A DNA stretch of 64,000 bases from Fluctibacter halophilus (GCF_020687825.1 NZ_JAJEWP010000001.1:296078-360077), one strand, 5' to 3'. Positions 7,808 to 17,705 are shown, counted from the first letter of the stretch. Numbers and translations are program-made. Notes: generated from the sequence alone by a model not told the origin.

Positions 7808-8578
7808 ATGGTCAAACTATCGAAATTAACAGGCTGGCTGTTGAGCGCCATCTGTGTGACACAACTGATGTCACCCGCCTTTGCAACCTCGTTTGTAGAT
7901 GTCGTCAAAACACTGAAGCCGGGTGTGGTGGGCGTGGGCATCTACGACCCGCTCGGGACGCCCCGAGTGCAGTTGCTGGGAACCGGATTTGTGGTACCAC
8001 CCGGAAACCTTATTGCGACAAACCAGCACGTAGTGAATAAAGCCCTGAGTCAAGACTCAAAACAGTCCTGGGCGGTATTTGCCGGACATGGCGAAAGGCC
8101 GAGGGTGCTGGTCAGCACGATCGTGGCAACGGATGAAGAGCATGATCTTGCCCTGTTGAAAATGGATGTTACCTTGACACCATTGACGCTCGGCGCTGAT
8201 ACGCCATTGCCGGATGGCAGCGATATCGCCATTACCGGGTTTCCGATTGGCAGTGTTTTGGGGCTGTATCCGGCCACACACAAGGGCATTGTGGCGGCAT
8301 ATTCGCCCGTTGCCATTCCCACCGTGCATTCCCAGCAACTGGATGTGGCGATGCTGAAGCGATTGCGCGACCCCTTTATGGTCTACCAGCTGGATGTGGT
8401 CGCTTATCCCGGTAACAGTGGTAGCCCGGTGTATAATGTGCATAATGGACAGGTCGTCGGTATCGTTAACAAAGTGTTTGTCAAAGGCACCAAAGAAACG
8501 GCGTTGACGGACCCCAGCGGGATTACCTATGCAATACCGGTTAAGTATTTGAAAGATATGCTTAAAAATGACTATTAG
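7808..8578 (+). CDS. Periplasmic trypsin-like serine protease
   Basis: The 256-residue chymotrypsin-fold protease has a Sec signal peptide (residues 1-27, ending AFA-T). The triad is visible: His74 in TNQHVV, Asp113 in EEHDLALLK and Ser204 in GNSGSPVY. This matches the DegP/HtrA-type protease domain, but no PDZ domain follows, so it is a stand-alone S1C-like protease. I chose the ATG at 7808 because it is directly followed by a proper signal peptide; the upstream ATG at 7742 would create an unusual N-terminal extension. It is divergent from the patatin gene and precedes the Tat-exported protein of the HPr-rel-A cluster by 140 bases. It may process exported proteins; its target is unknown. Confidence 0.87.
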   Translation: MVKLSKLTGWLLSAICVTQLMSPAFATSFVDVVKTLKPGVVGVGIYDPLGTPRVQLLGTGFVVPPGNLIATNQHVVNKALSQDSKQSWAVFAGHGERPRVLVSTIVATDEEHDLALLKMDVTLTPLTLGADTPLPDGSDIAITGFPIGSVLGLYPATHKGIVAAYSPVAIPTVHSQQLDVAMLKRLRDPFMVYQLDVVAYPGNSGSPVYNVHNGQVVGIVNKVFVKGTKETALTDPSGITYAIPVKYLKDMLKNDY

Positions 8579-8630
8579 TGTGGGCATCCCGGGACAAATT
8601 GTCGTTTTTTTATCACCTTGAGTATGATGC

Positions 8631-8646
8631 TGGCGCGAATATTGCT
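8631..8646 (+). promoter_or_regulatory. Sigma-54 (RpoN) -24/-12 promoter for the HPr-rel-A cluster
   Basis: The sequence reads TGGCGC-N5-TTGCT with exact GG-N10-GC spacing, one mismatch from TGGCAC-N5-TTGCW. Transcription should start near 8657, about 65 bases before the ATG at 8724. It lies in the only intergenic space ahead of the Tat-exported protein gene and could drive the whole 8724-11749 run. Confidence 0.7.
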
Positions 8647-8723
8647 AAAATCATCGTAATAAAGCAGTTTTTGGGTCAGTTTGTTAAGAAAGCTGACACC
8701 CGTTAGATGGCCAGGTAGTGAGT

Positions 8724-9485
8724 ATGACCACAGAAGACAAAAACACGTTGCACGAAGACGCGCAAGCACAGTCCAATTCAACGGATAACAGCCGCCGTAA
8801 GTGGCTGAAAAGAGCGGGTATTGCAGCGCCCAGTTTGTTGGTGCTGGCCAATCGTCCCGCGTTAGCAGGCAGTTGTTCCATTTCAGGATTCATGTCGGCA
8901 CGTGTTGGCACGTCTCTGACCACTCATGATCCGGGCATGTGTCACGGCTGGAGTCCGGGCAACTGGAAAAACGACCGTGGTGAAATCACCTTTACCGCTT
9001 GGGCGGAAGCTGGCGTAAATACCGGTGATGCGTTCAATACCCATTTCTCCACCTCAAACATGTCCACTGGTTTCCTGCGTAAAGTGGTTAACGGTGTGCC
9101 TGAGGCCGGTGCGTACAGCTATACCAGCCAGTACAGCAACATGTTCATGAGTGTACTGAACGGCGCCATCAATGGCACCAATAACCTCAAGGACACGACC
9201 ATGCACTCGGCGGCAGCGTTCCTGAACGCGTCGTTCCTGGCCAACGGTGGTGGCGGTACCAATCCGGATCCGTGGATGCAGACCTACATGTCGCCCGATG
9301 ACGTTGTGGCTTTGTACCTGTTGTACGAGCTGATGAATCAGAATACGGTTCCCAGTGGTGTGAATTACCAATACGAGCGTGGTGGTGCTGTCATCGCCGT
9401 TGCTGACAGTATGCAGCCTTGGGAATACGCCAACTTCTTCGTCAGCATTGCCAACGGTAGTGCCAGCAGTACCTGGGGCGGCTAA
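8724..9485 (+). CDS. Tat-exported protein of the HPr-rel-A locus, candidate cargo
   Basis: I do not recognise a named family. The 253-residue protein has a twin-arginine signal (S-R-R-K-W-L-K at 23-29, hydrophobic 31-42, A-L-A cleavage at 46-48). The mature part begins with Cys51 and contains Cys73 followed by SPGNWKN (77-83), similar to the short GYWKNH-type motif of many secreted surface proteins. The rest is rich in Asn, Gly, Ser and Ala with no catalytic signature. ATG 8724 has an AGG ribosome binding site 8 bases upstream; GTG at 8718 is a less likely start. Its position first in the run before PqqD-like, HprK-like and nucleotidyltransferase genes suggests it is their exported substrate or product; this is inference. 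Confidence 0.7.
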   Translation: MTTEDKNTLHEDAQAQSNSTDNSRRKWLKRAGIAAPSLLVLANRPALAGSCSISGFMSARVGTSLTTHDPGMCHGWSPGNWKNDRGEITFTAWAEAGVNTGDAFNTHFSTSNMSTGFLRKVVNGVPEAGAYSYTSQYSNMFMSVLNGAINGTNNLKDTTMHSAAAFLNASFLANGGGGTNPDPWMQTYMSPDDVVALYLLYELMNQNTVPSGVNYQYERGGAVIAVADSMQPWEYANFFVSIANGSASSTWGG

Positions 9486-9496
9486 TTCAGACCGTT

Positions 9497-9781
9497 GTGA
9501 CAACTGATAATCAACAACAAGATCGGGTGTGTCTGGTTCAGCCACACCCGATTTTTTATGTGGCCGATGACGGTGTGGTACATTACGCCGCCGCGACCAA
9601 ACAAACCTTGTTGCTTCCGTCATCTGCACAGGATTTATTCGACGTGCTGATGAAAGCCTACCCCGACGGTATCGATATCAATGAATATGCGCCTTCTCAG
9701 GATTGTGAAGCGGCCGAGGATAGTGTAAAAAATACCGTCATGACCTTGGAACAAGCAGGAACGCTCAAACGGTGTCAGTAA
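9497..9781 (+). CDS. HPr-rel-A system PqqD family peptide chaperone
   Basis: The 94-residue protein has the short winged-helix PqqD fold: VQPHPIFYVADDGVVHY at the start, a hydrophobic LLLPSSAQDLFDVLMKAYPDG middle helix, and a C-terminal helix with VMTLEQAGTLK. PqqD-type domains bind a leader peptide and present it to a modifying enzyme. The partner here is HprK-related kinase A, whose GTG start lies inside this gene's last codons. It starts with GTG at 9497, 12 bases after the Tat-protein gene. The call follows from its length, its HPxF/DDG pattern and its neighbours. The peptide it would chaperone is not evident. Confidence 0.82.
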   Translation: MTTDNQQQDRVCLVQPHPIFYVADDGVVHYAAATKQTLLLPSSAQDLFDVLMKAYPDGIDINEYAPSQDCEAAEDSVKNTVMTLEQAGTLKRCQ

Positions 9782-10695
9782 CACTGTCCAGATTGTCGCC
9801 GTCCGCGCTATCCCAACTGCTGTGTGAGCAGGGGGCAGTGATTCAGACCGGGCGTTATGTGGCCCGTATTCGAAGTCAGGTTCCTCACCTGGCCAAAGAC
9901 TTGTTGACCCTTTATGGTCATACCCCTCTGCGTCAGGATGATGCCCACGACTTCCTGATTGATTTGACCCCTGGCAAAGGCCTGCGTCGCTGGGTTCATC
10001 CTTACGTTAATTTTGCCTTGTACGGCAACCAACCTTTTACGCCCTTGCCAATTGCTCAATCCACGCCCTTGCTTGAGTGGGGCATGAACTGGTGTGTGAG
10101 CAATCAGGATCATCGCGCATTGATCATTCATGCCGCGGTTGTGGAGCGCAATGGCAGAGCCATCATCATGCCGGGTCAGCCGGGGGCAGGAAAAAGCACG
10201 CTGTGTGCCGCGCTGGTAGCGTCAGGAGTCTGCCGGCTGTTGTCGGACGAACTGACCCTGATGTGTCACAAAACCGCTGAGGTACTGCCAAATCCCCGTC
10301 CGATCAGTTTAAAAAACCGCGCCATAGACATCATCGCCGAGCGTTTTCCTGATATACCCCGCACCGCAACAGTACAGGATACGTTGAAAGGGGCGGTTAG
10401 CTTGTTCAGGGCCCCTCAGTCCGCCATCGAGGGGACGTTTATATCGGCAAAGCCGGGCATCGTGGTGTTTCCCCGCTATCGGGCAGGCTTGGCGCAACCT
10501 TTGGTGGAAAGGGTCGGACGGGGACGCACGTTTGTCGAACTGGCCAATCAGTCATTCAATTATCCGGTGTTAGGGGAGCAGGGCTTTGCCACTTTGCAAC
10601 AGCATGTCAGTCAATGCCGGGCCTATCGACTGGAATATGCCGGCGATTTGGATCAGGCCATCGACATAATGGACGAATTGCTGCATGACGAGTGA
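9772..10695 (+). CDS. HprK-related kinase A
   Basis: The 307-residue protein shares the C-terminal P-loop domain of HPr kinase/phosphorylase. A Walker A motif GQPGAGKST lies at 135-143 and is preceded by LIIHAAVVERNGRAIIMPG, the HprK-like strand. LLSDELTLM follows (about 155-163), giving the acidic base. The canonical HPr substrate and PTS genes are absent here, so it is not HprK itself but the HPr-rel-A type that travels with a PqqD-like chaperone. It overlaps pqqD-like by 10 bases and the nucleotidyltransferase by 11 bases, so the three are translated together. A peptide or protein serine kinase role is plausible but unproven. Confidence 0.88.
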   Translation: MSVTLSRLSPSALSQLLCEQGAVIQTGRYVARIRSQVPHLAKDLLTLYGHTPLRQDDAHDFLIDLTPGKGLRRWVHPYVNFALYGNQPFTPLPIAQSTPLLEWGMNWCVSNQDHRALIIHAAVVERNGRAIIMPGQPGAGKSTLCAALVASGVCRLLSDELTLMCHKTAEVLPNPRPISLKNRAIDIIAERFPDIPRTATVQDTLKGAVSLFRAPQSAIEGTFISAKPGIVVFPRYRAGLAQPLVERVGRGRTFVELANQSFNYPVLGEQGFATLQQHVSQCRAYRLEYAGDLDQAIDIMDELLHDE

Positions 10696-11749
10696 ACTGG
10701 TCGCGTTGATTAATTGCCCGCAGCGGGCAACGGAATTGTCCTCACGGCAGTGGGATCAGGTCATGTCGGAAGCGACCGTGAATGTTATGTTAGCCCGTCT
10801 GTGCGTGGTCCTTGACCGTGCCGACCAACTGGGCTCGGTGCCACCGACGCTTCGCTGGCAATTGCAGGGCGCGTTGACGGTGGCCCGCGCGCATGCCCGG
10901 GATATCCGTATGGAAGTCAATCACATCTGTACGGCGTTACGGGTCGCTAATCTGTCACCGGTATTTCTGAAAGGCACTGCCTACCTGTTGGCAGAGGACG
11001 ATGCCTGTGAAGGGCGTTTGTTCTCCGATGTGGATATTTTTATACCCGCCGCTGATTTAGACGCCGCCGAGCGGGTGTTGCAGTGGCGCGGCTGGAAGTC
11101 AGGAAAATTGAACGCCTATGATCAGCAGTACTACCGTCAATGGATGCATGAATTACCCCCGATGGTGCATCAGGGCAGGGGAATGACCCTGGATGTACAT
11201 CATAGTCTGTTGCCCCTGACGGCACGTTTTGCTTTTGACCCCAATAGCCTGGAAATCGAGCAAAAGAACACGGTTCAGGTGTTGTCTCCGGTTGACCGTC
11301 TGTTGCACTGTATCGTGCACCTGATGATGGAAACTGCGTTTGAAAAAGGGCTGCGGGATATGGCGGATATCGATGCCATGTGCCGTCAGTTTGCTCTGCA
11401 GTCGCCGACATTCTGGACGGATTTTTTGCAACGGGTGGCAACGACAGGGTTGGGGCGGCTGATTTACTATGGCCTGGACCAGGCCGGTCAGTTGTATGCC
11501 ACCCCCATTCCGCCAGATGTGATGGAGCAACTGACGCGAGATTATGCCCCCAATCGATTGCTGCGAGCGGTGATGAAGCGTGTATGGCGCCGCGCGTTGA
11601 CGCGCCCGCTCAGCCTGTATCAGGGGCTGGCCGATCAGGGCGCGCATTTTGCCCTGTTTTTACGTGGTCACTGGTTGAAAATGCCTGTCACGACATTGTG
11701 TTATCACGGGGTCAGGAAAACCTGGCTGAATTTGACGGTAAAGGAATGA
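10685..11749 (+). CDS. Nucleotidyltransferase family protein (HPr-rel-A locus)
   Basis: The 354-residue protein matches the NTP_transf_5-type nucleotidyltransferases that accompany exopolysaccharide and RiPP-like clusters. The key block is FLKGTAYLL (94-102) followed by GRLFSDVDIFIP (110-121), where the two Asp of SDVD (115 and 117) would bind metal. An alpha-helical C-terminal part follows, with a CIVHLMMETAFEKGLRDMADI segment. It overlaps the kinase gene by 11 bases. It may transfer a nucleotide or sugar-phosphate group to the substrate handled by the PqqD-like chaperone; this is inference from context. After its stop about 130 bases separate it from the sugar dehydrogenase gene. Confidence 0.82.
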   Translation: MTSELVALINCPQRATELSSRQWDQVMSEATVNVMLARLCVVLDRADQLGSVPPTLRWQLQGALTVARAHARDIRMEVNHICTALRVANLSPVFLKGTAYLLAEDDACEGRLFSDVDIFIPAADLDAAERVLQWRGWKSGKLNAYDQQYYRQWMHELPPMVHQGRGMTLDVHHSLLPLTARFAFDPNSLEIEQKNTVQVLSPVDRLLHCIVHLMMETAFEKGLRDMADIDAMCRQFALQSPTFWTDFLQRVATTGLGRLIYYGLDQAGQLYATPIPPDVMEQLTRDYAPNRLLRAVMKRVWRRALTRPLSLYQGLADQGAHFALFLRGHWLKMPVTTLCYHGVRKTWLNLTVKE

Positions 11750-11881
11750 CCTGTGCCAAAGGGGACAGATTTCACTACTTTTTTTCGTCTAAAACAGGCA
11801 ATATAGACCAGCATTATGGAGGCCTGTCGGCCTGTTAGCTGCGGATAGCTGAACACGCTGGCAACAAGAGAGGAAGGTACA

Positions 11882-13162
11882 TTGGTTGCGCACGACAATA
11901 CGACAAAAATCGCTATCATTGGTTTAGGTTATGTAGGGCTGCCATTGGCAGTTGCCTTTGGTAAGAAGTTCCCGACCCTGGGCTTTGATATCAATCAACA
12001 ACGCATTGATGAACTGCGCGCCGGGCAGGACCACACTCTGGAAGTCAGTACAGAGGAGCTCAAGCAAGTAGAGCATTTGAATTACAGCGCTGACCCCCAG
12101 TCCCTGGGCGATTGCAACTACATCATTGTGACCGTGCCTACTCCCATCGATCAGAACAAGCAGCCGGATTTGACCCCGTTGCGCAAAGCCAGCGAAATGA
12201 TCGGCGCTGTGATTAAGCCTGGCACCACGGTAGTGTATGAATCTACCGTTTTCCCTGGCGCCACAGAAGAAGTGTGTATTCCAATCATCGAACAGGTTTC
12301 TGGCTTGGTGTTTAATCAGGACTTTTACGCCGGCTATAGCCCGGAACGTATTAACCCCGGCGATAAGAAACATCGCTTAGAAAACATTGTTAAAGTGACA
12401 TCCGGTTCAACGCCTGCCATCGCCGATGAGGTGGATGCACTGTACGGCAGCATTATTGAAGCGGGCACGCACAAAGCGTCCTCTATCAAGGTCGCCGAAG
12501 CGGCCAAAGTGATTGAAAACACCCAGCGGGATTTGAACATTGCCTTGATCAATGAGCTGGCGATGATTTTCAGCCGCATTGGCATCGACACCGAAGAGGT
12601 ATTGCTGGCAGCCGGCAGTAAGTGGAATTTCCTGCCGTTTCGCCCGGGTTTGGTTGGCGGGCATTGCATTGGCGTGGACCCCTACTACCTGACTCACAAG
12701 GCTGAGGAAGTCGGGCATCATCCCCAGGTGATCCTGGCGGGCCGTCGTATTAACGATCACATGGGTGAATATGTGGTCACCCGACTGGTCAAGAAGATGC
12801 TCAATGAGAAGATCATGGTAAACGGCGCAAATGTGCTGTTGTTGGGGATCACCTTTAAGGAAAACTGCCCGGATATTCGTAATACCAAGATCGTTGATAT
12901 TGTCAGCGAACTCAACAACTATCACGTCAATGTTGATATTTACGATCCCTGGGCAGAGAAAGACGAAGTGGCCCACGAATATGGTCTAAGCTTGATTGAT
13001 GCGCCGCAGCAAGGCCATTACGACGCCATTATTGCGGCTGTTGCTCATGACCAATTCCGCGCCTGGAGTGGCGAAGAATTGCGCGCGCTGGGTAAACCGG
13101 CATCCGTCATTTTTGATTTGAAATACATCTTTAATAAGTCTGACGTAGACATTCGACTGTAA
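11882..13162 (+). CDS. tviB: UDP-N-acetylhexosamine / nucleotide sugar dehydrogenase (TviB/WbpO type)
   Basis: The enzyme oxidises C6 of a UDP-sugar with two NAD+ to give the uronic acid. The N-terminal Rossmann loop is GLGYVG (14-19), the central region has [13 protein letters not shown], and the catalytic Cys262 sits in [12 protein letters not shown]. Its 426-residue length and the sequence PTPID with [12 protein letters not shown] fit the Vi-antigen TviB / WbpO group that uses UDP-GlcNAc or UDP-GalNAc rather than the shorter UDP-glucose dehydrogenases. The start is a TTG at 11882 with GAGAGGAAGG a few bases upstream. The gene is followed 11 bases later by an epimerase gene; together they make a UDP-uronic acid pair for surface polysaccharide. 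Confidence 0.88.
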   Translation: MVAHDNTTKIAIIGLGYVGLPLAVAFGKKFPTLGFDINQQRIDELRAGQDHTLEVSTEELKQVEHLNYSADPQSLGDCNYIIVTVPTPIDQNKQPDLTPLRKASEMIGAVIKPGTTVVYESTVFPGATEEVCIPIIEQVSGLVFNQDFYAGYSPERINPGDKKHRLENIVKVTSGSTPAIADEVDALYGSIIEAGTHKASSIKVAEAAKVIENTQRDLNIALINELAMIFSRIGIDTEEVLLAAGSKWNFLPFRPGLVGGHCIGVDPYYLTHKAEEVGHHPQVILAGRRINDHMGEYVVTRLVKKMLNEKIMVNGANVLLLGITFKENCPDIRNTKIVDIVSELNNYHVNVDIYDPWAEKDEVAHEYGLSLIDAPQQGHYDAIIAAVAHDQFRAWSGEELRALGKPASVIFDLKYIFNKSDVDIRL

Positions 13163-13173
13163 AAGGAAAGCAC

Positions 13174-14193
13174 ATGAAAGTTCTGGTCACGGGGGCCGCC
13201 GGATTCATCGGTTCTCACGTAAGCCTGTATTTGTTAGGTCGGGGCGACGAGGTCGTGGGGTTGGATAACCTGAACGACTATTATGACGTGAATTTGAAAC
13301 TGGATCGGTTAAAGCGCATTGAGAAACACAGCAATGCGATGAATTTTTCCTTTGTGAAAATGGATGTTGCTGACCGTGAGGGGATGGAAGCGCTGTTTGC
13401 CGAGCATAAGTTCGATAAAGTGGTACACCTTGCGGCGCAAGCCGGAGTGCGCTATTCGATTGAAAATCCCCATGCTTACATTGATTCCAACATTGTCGGG
13501 TTTACCAACATTCTTGAAGGCTGCCGCCACAATGACGTGAAGCATCTGGTCTATGCATCGAGCTCCTCAGTGTATGGTGCCAATGAATCCATGCCGTTTT
13601 CGGTGCATGACAATGTCGACCATCCTCTGTCACTGTACGCCGCGTCGAAAAAAGCCAATGAGCTAATGGCCCACACCTACAGCCATTTGTACAACCTGCC
13701 TACCACCGGATTGCGTTTCTTCACTGTCTACGGCCCTTGGGGACGCCCTGACATGGCACTGTTCCTGTTCGCCAAAGCGATTATCGAGGACCAGCCAATC
13801 AAGGTGTTCAACTACGGCAAGCACCGTCGTGACTTCACCTACATTGATGACATTGTCGAGGGTATCATCCGCACCTTGGATCACACTGCACAATCCAACC
13901 CTGAGTGGTCCGGTAAGAATCCTGATCCAGGTACCAGCAAAGCGCCTTGGCGGGTCTATAACATCGGTAACCAATCACCGGTTGAATTGCTCGACTACAT
14001 CAAAACCCTGGAAACCCACCTGGGTAAGACGGCAGAAAAAGAATTGTTGCCCCTGCAACCGGGAGATGTGCCGGATACCTATGCGGATGTGGAAGCGCTG
14101 GTGGAGGACGTTGATTACCGCCCTCAAACCACCATTGACACAGGCATCGGCAATTTCGTCGCCTGGTATAAAGATTACTTTCAGGTCAGCTAA
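13174..14193 (+). CDS. NAD-dependent epimerase (UDP-uronate 4-epimerase, CapI/LspL type)
   Basis: This is an extended short-chain dehydrogenase. The NAD loop GAAGFIG lies at 7-13 and the catalytic YxxxK is Tyr155 and Lys159 in LYAASKK. The [15 protein letters not shown] block (85-99) and the [15 protein letters not shown] block are typical of UDP-glucuronate 4-epimerases such as CapI and LspL. At 339 residues it has the standard length. It starts 11 bases after the dehydrogenase and shares its operon. The pair would convert a UDP-hexose(amine) to its uronic acid and then invert C4. The exact sugar cannot be told. A bidirectional terminator follows. Confidence 0.88.
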   Translation: MKVLVTGAAGFIGSHVSLYLLGRGDEVVGLDNLNDYYDVNLKLDRLKRIEKHSNAMNFSFVKMDVADREGMEALFAEHKFDKVVHLAAQAGVRYSIENPHAYIDSNIVGFTNILEGCRHNDVKHLVYASSSSVYGANESMPFSVHDNVDHPLSLYAASKKANELMAHTYSHLYNLPTTGLRFFTVYGPWGRPDMALFLFAKAIIEDQPIKVFNYGKHRRDFTYIDDIVEGIIRTLDHTAQSNPEWSGKNPDPGTSKAPWRVYNIGNQSPVELLDYIKTLETHLGKTAEKELLPLQPGDVPDTYADVEALVEDVDYRPQTTIDTGIGNFVAWYKDYFQVS

Positions 14194-14205
14194 GTGGCTA
14201 ACAAT

Positions 14206-14236
14206 AAAAAAAGGCGTCAATCTGACGCCTTTTTTT
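14206..14236. terminator. Bidirectional Rho-independent terminator
   Basis: A GGCGTCA/TGACGCC stem with a 3-base loop (14220-14222) is flanked by A7 and T7. It lies between the convergent epimerase (+) and malate synthase (-) genes and can end transcription from both sides. Confidence 0.9.
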
Positions 14237-14251
14237 GTGTCTGCCCAATGG

Positions 14252-16429
14252 CTACCGGGATGCCAGTCGCGCTTTCATTTCCCGACGCTTAGCATGCAAC
14301 ATTGGCTCGGTATAGCCGTTGGGCTGAGCTTTGCCTTCGAAGATCAATGCCTCGGCAGCCTGATAAGCCGGTGATGATGCGGGATCCGGTTGCATGGGAA
14401 TATAGTCTGCATCGCCGGCATTCTGCTCATCCACCAGGACGGCCATCCGTTGCAGGGTTTGTTCCACCTGCTGACGGGTCACGATACCGTGTTCCAGCCA
14501 GTTGGCGATGTGTTGGCTGGAGATGCGCAGGGTTGCACGGTCTTCCATCAATCCGACGTTGTGAATGTCAGGCACTTTGGAACAGCCAATGCCCTGATGC
14601 ACCCAACGGACCACATAGCCAAGGATGCCCTGGACGTTGTTGTCCAGTTCATTTTGCTTGTCTTGTTCACTCAGCACGCGATCACTGTCCAGTAACGGCA
14701 CGGTCAGGATGTCCAGCAGGTTATTGTCATCCAGCGGCGGCAACTGACGTTGCAGCGCAAACACATCTTCCTGATGATAATGCAGGGCGTGTAAGGTTGC
14801 GGCGGTTGGGGAAGGCACCCACGCGGTACTCGCACCGGCGCGGGGATGGGCGATTTTCTGTGCCATCATATCCGCCATGTTGTCCGGCACCGGCCACATG
14901 CCTTTGCCAATTTGAGCCTTGCCTGATAACCCACACGCCAGTCCAACTTGAACGTTAGCCCGTTCATAGGCACCTATCCACGGCAAGGATTTCAGTTCCC
15001 CCTTCGGTGCAAACGGACCCAGGTACATGGAGGTGTGAATTTCATCACCGGTACGGTCCAGGAAGCCGGTATTGATAAATACCACTCTGTCTTTGGCGGC
15101 AGCGATACAGGCCTTCAGGTTAACGGTGGTGCGGCGCTCCTCGTCCATGATGCCCATTTTCAGGGTGTTTGGCGCCAGCCCGAGCACATGTTCTACCCGA
15201 GCAAATAAGGTATCGGTAAACGCCACTTCCTCGGCACCGTGCATTTTGGGTTTCACGATATAGATGCTGCCGGTTCGACTGTTGCGCAGCGGGCCATTGC
15301 CGAGTAAATCATGTTTACCAATCAACGCGGTGAGCATGGCGTCCATGATCCCTTCCGGGATGGGCTGTTGCTCAAACAGGATCGCATCGTTGGTCATCAG
15401 GTGACCGACATTGCGCACAAACATCAGACTACGACCCGGGAGTTGCAGGGAATCGCCCTGCAGGGTGGTGTAATGTCGATCCGCATTCAGGCTACGGGTC
15501 AGGATTTTATCGCCTTTGCGCATCTCGATGCTCAGGTTGCCTTGCATTAATCCCAACCAATTCTGATACACCAGGGTCTTGTCTTCGGCATCGACCGCGG
15601 CGACAGAGTCTTCACAATCCATGATGGTGGTCAATGCCGCTTCGACGACAATGTCCTTCAGCCCGGCCGGGTCTGCGCGACCGACCGGTGACTGGGGATC
15701 AATCTGTAGTTCTACGTGCAGGCCGTTGTGCACCAGCAACAGCGCTTCTGGGGCGCTTTTATCGCCTTGGTAGCCAATCAATTGCTGTGCGTCTTGTAGC
15801 GTGGCAGCGCGTCCACCCTTGAGAGATACGGTAATACCATCGTCAGAAAGGTGATAACCCGTACTGTCTTTGTGACTGCCTTCTGTTAGCGGAGCGATGA
15901 CATCCAACCAGGCCCTGGCATGCTCGATAACTTTGGCGCCGCGCTTGGGGTTGTATCCCTGGCCTTTCTCAGCGCCATCGGTTTCGGCAATGATATCGGT
16001 GCCGTACAGCGCATCGTACAGACTTCCCCAGCGTGCATTGGCCGCGTTGAGGGCATAACGCGCATTATTGATTGGTACCACCAGTTGCGGGCCGGCTTGA
16101 GTGGCAATCTCGGGGTCTACGTTCTGTGTGGTGATGACGCAGTCTCCGGCCGGTTCGGGATCAAAATAACCAATCGAGTGCAGAAATGTCTGCCATTGTT
16201 GTGGGTCGGGGCGGTCGCCTTGCTGGCACCGGGTATCTATTGCGGCTTGCAGGGCATCGCGTTTGGCCAGTAATGCGGCATTCTGCGGCATCAGATCCGC
16301 CAGAATGTCTTCAAAGCCTTGCCAGAATGTGCTGCTGTCGACCTGACTGCCGGGCAGTGCTGCCTCATGAATGAAGCTGTAAAGGGTCTGGTCAATGGAA
16401 AGTCGCCCTTGCGTCACGTAATTCTGCAT
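14252..16429 (-). CDS. glcB: Malate synthase G
   Basis: The enzyme condenses glyoxylate with acetyl-CoA to malate, completing the glyoxylate shunt. The 725-residue length is that of the monomeric G isoform. Visible family blocks include [18 protein letters not shown] (about 265-282), the magnesium-binding region [18 protein letters not shown], and the C-terminal [12 protein letters not shown] with [15 protein letters not shown]. It starts with ATG at 16429 with AGGA upstream. A LysR gene lies just upstream on the same strand, and isocitrate lyase beyond it, so glyoxylate-shunt genes cluster here. The A-isoform aceB is not present in the window. Confidence 0.97.
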   Translation of the reverse strand: MQNYVTQGRLSIDQTLYSFIHEAALPGSQVDSSTFWQGFEDILADLMPQNAALLAKRDALQAAIDTRCQQGDRPDPQQWQTFLHSIGYFDPEPAGDCVITTQNVDPEIATQAGPQLVVPINNARYALNAANARWGSLYDALYGTDIIAETDGAEKGQGYNPKRGAKVIEHARAWLDVIAPLTEGSHKDSTGYHLSDDGITVSLKGGRAATLQDAQQLIGYQGDKSAPEALLLVHNGLHVELQIDPQSPVGRADPAGLKDIVVEAALTTIMDCEDSVAAVDAEDKTLVYQNWLGLMQGNLSIEMRKGDKILTRSLNADRHYTTLQGDSLQLPGRSLMFVRNVGHLMTNDAILFEQQPIPEGIMDAMLTALIGKHDLLGNGPLRNSRTGSIYIVKPKMHGAEEVAFTDTLFARVEHVLGLAPNTLKMGIMDEERRTTVNLKACIAAAKDRVVFINTGFLDRTGDEIHTSMYLGPFAPKGELKSLPWIGAYERANVQVGLACGLSGKAQIGKGMWPVPDNMADMMAQKIAHPRAGASTAWVPSPTAATLHALHYHQEDVFALQRQLPPLDDNNLLDILTVPLLDSDRVLSEQDKQNELDNNVQGILGYVVRWVHQGIGCSKVPDIHNVGLMEDRATLRISSQHIANWLEHGIVTRQQVEQTLQRMAVLVDEQNAGDADYIPMQPDPASSPAYQAAEALIFEGKAQPNGYTEPMLHAKRREMKARLASR

Positions 16430-16530
16430 GTTGCACGTCCTGAATCGATGTATTGATACCCAAAGTGTAAGGAAAACTCACACCTATGTTTAATTTATGG
16501 TTTATATCCCTGTTATAAATTTCGTGAATG

Positions 16531-17469
16531 TCAGGAGAGATCTTTGCCCACATCGGCAATCAAACGTCGCAACCAGATATGTCCTGCGTCATGGTGTAAC
16601 AGGGCACTCCAGGCCATTTTTAGCGCGATCGGGGGAATATCAAACGGCGGTTCCAACACCACAACCTCGGGATCTTCACCGTACAAGTGGGCTGCCTTGC
16701 TGGGCAGAGTAGCGATCAGGTTCTGCGCCTTGGCCAATTGCAGTGCCACGTGGTAGTGGCGGGTGAATACCCGGATATCCCGTTTCTTACCGAGTTTGGT
16801 CAGTTCCGCATCGACCCAACCGAGCTTCTGCACTTCGTTCGGGTCGACACCCACGCCCACACCAAAGCCGGTTTTGCTGACCCAGATGTGTTGTCCTGCC
16901 AGATAGCGGTCCAGATCAAACTGTTTGACGATCGGATTGCTGCGGTTCATGACACATGAAAAGGTGTCATACCACACCACCTTCTGGTGAAACGACAGTG
17001 GCAGTTCACTGAACCGGTTGACGGCCATGTCGACTTTGCCGTGTTCAACATCGTGAAAGGTGACATCACTGGGGGTAATAATGTCCAGTGTAATGTTGGG
17101 AGCTTCGACGCCAATGCGGCGTATGACTTCGACCAGCAGGGTGGATTCTGCGTAGTCGCTGGCCATAATGCGGAATGTGCGCCGGCTGGTGGCGGGATCA
17201 AAGTCGGTTTCTGGCTGAATCGACGCCTCCAGCTTCGCCAGCACGTCCCGAATGACCGGTTGCAGTTCCAGGGCCCGCTGGGTTGGCGTCATTCCATCAC
17301 TGGTGCGCACCAACAGCGGATCATTGAACAAATCACGCAGTCGTTTGAGGCCGTTGCTCATGGCCGGCTGGGTGATGCTGAGCTGGTTGGCTGCCTTGGT
17401 GACGCTCCCCTCCCGTAACAGCACGTCCAGGTACACCAGAAGGTTTAAATCCACCTTAGCAATATTCAT
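16531..17469 (-). CDS. LysR family transcriptional regulator
   Basis: The 312-residue protein starts with a canonical LysR helix-turn-helix (residues 8-67): LNLLVYLDVLLREGSVTKAA then SITQPAMSNGLKRLRDLFNDPLL. The substrate-binding domain follows with the FRIMASDYAESTLL opening. It lies between aceA and glcB on the same strand, so it probably senses an acetate- or glyoxylate-related signal and controls one or both; this is inference from position. It resembles NodD/PecT-like LysR members with a long N-terminal NLL motif. Both flanking gaps (about 100 and 180 bases) are large enough to hold its operators. Confidence 0.92.
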   Translation of the reverse strand: MNIAKVDLNLLVYLDVLLREGSVTKAANQLSITQPAMSNGLKRLRDLFNDPLLVRTSDGMTPTQRALELQPVIRDVLAKLEASIQPETDFDPATSRRTFRIMASDYAESTLLVEVIRRIGVEAPNITLDIITPSDVTFHDVEHGKVDMAVNRFSELPLSFHQKVVWYDTFSCVMNRSNPIVKQFDLDRYLAGQHIWVSKTGFGVGVGVDPNEVQKLGWVDAELTKLGKKRDIRVFTRHYHVALQLAKAQNLIATLPSKAAHLYGEDPEVVVLEPPFDIPPIALKMAWSALLHHDAGHIWLRRLIADVGKDLS

Positions 17470-17652
17470 GTTGTAAATGCTCTTTAATTAAAACTGGCTG
17501 GAATCTCATTGTACGCATCTTCCCTTAGAAACACACAAAAAAATAAAGTTCTTTAAATACAATTAGATAGATTTAAAGTCGTTCAGTGTTGCTAAGAGAA
17601 CGATAAAGAATGGCTGTATGTAATAATTCTGTACTATTCATCTGTGATATAT

Positions 17653-17679
17653 AAAAAAAGAGCAGGCCGAAGCCTGCTC
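17653..17679 (-). terminator. Rho-independent terminator of aceA
   Basis: On the minus strand an 8-base GC-rich stem (GAGCAGGC/GCCTGCTC) is capped by a stable TTCG tetraloop and followed by T7. It lies about 25 bases past the aceA stop. Confidence 0.92.
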
Positions 17680-17705
17680 AATGACGGTTGGAACTGTGTG
17701 ACCGG

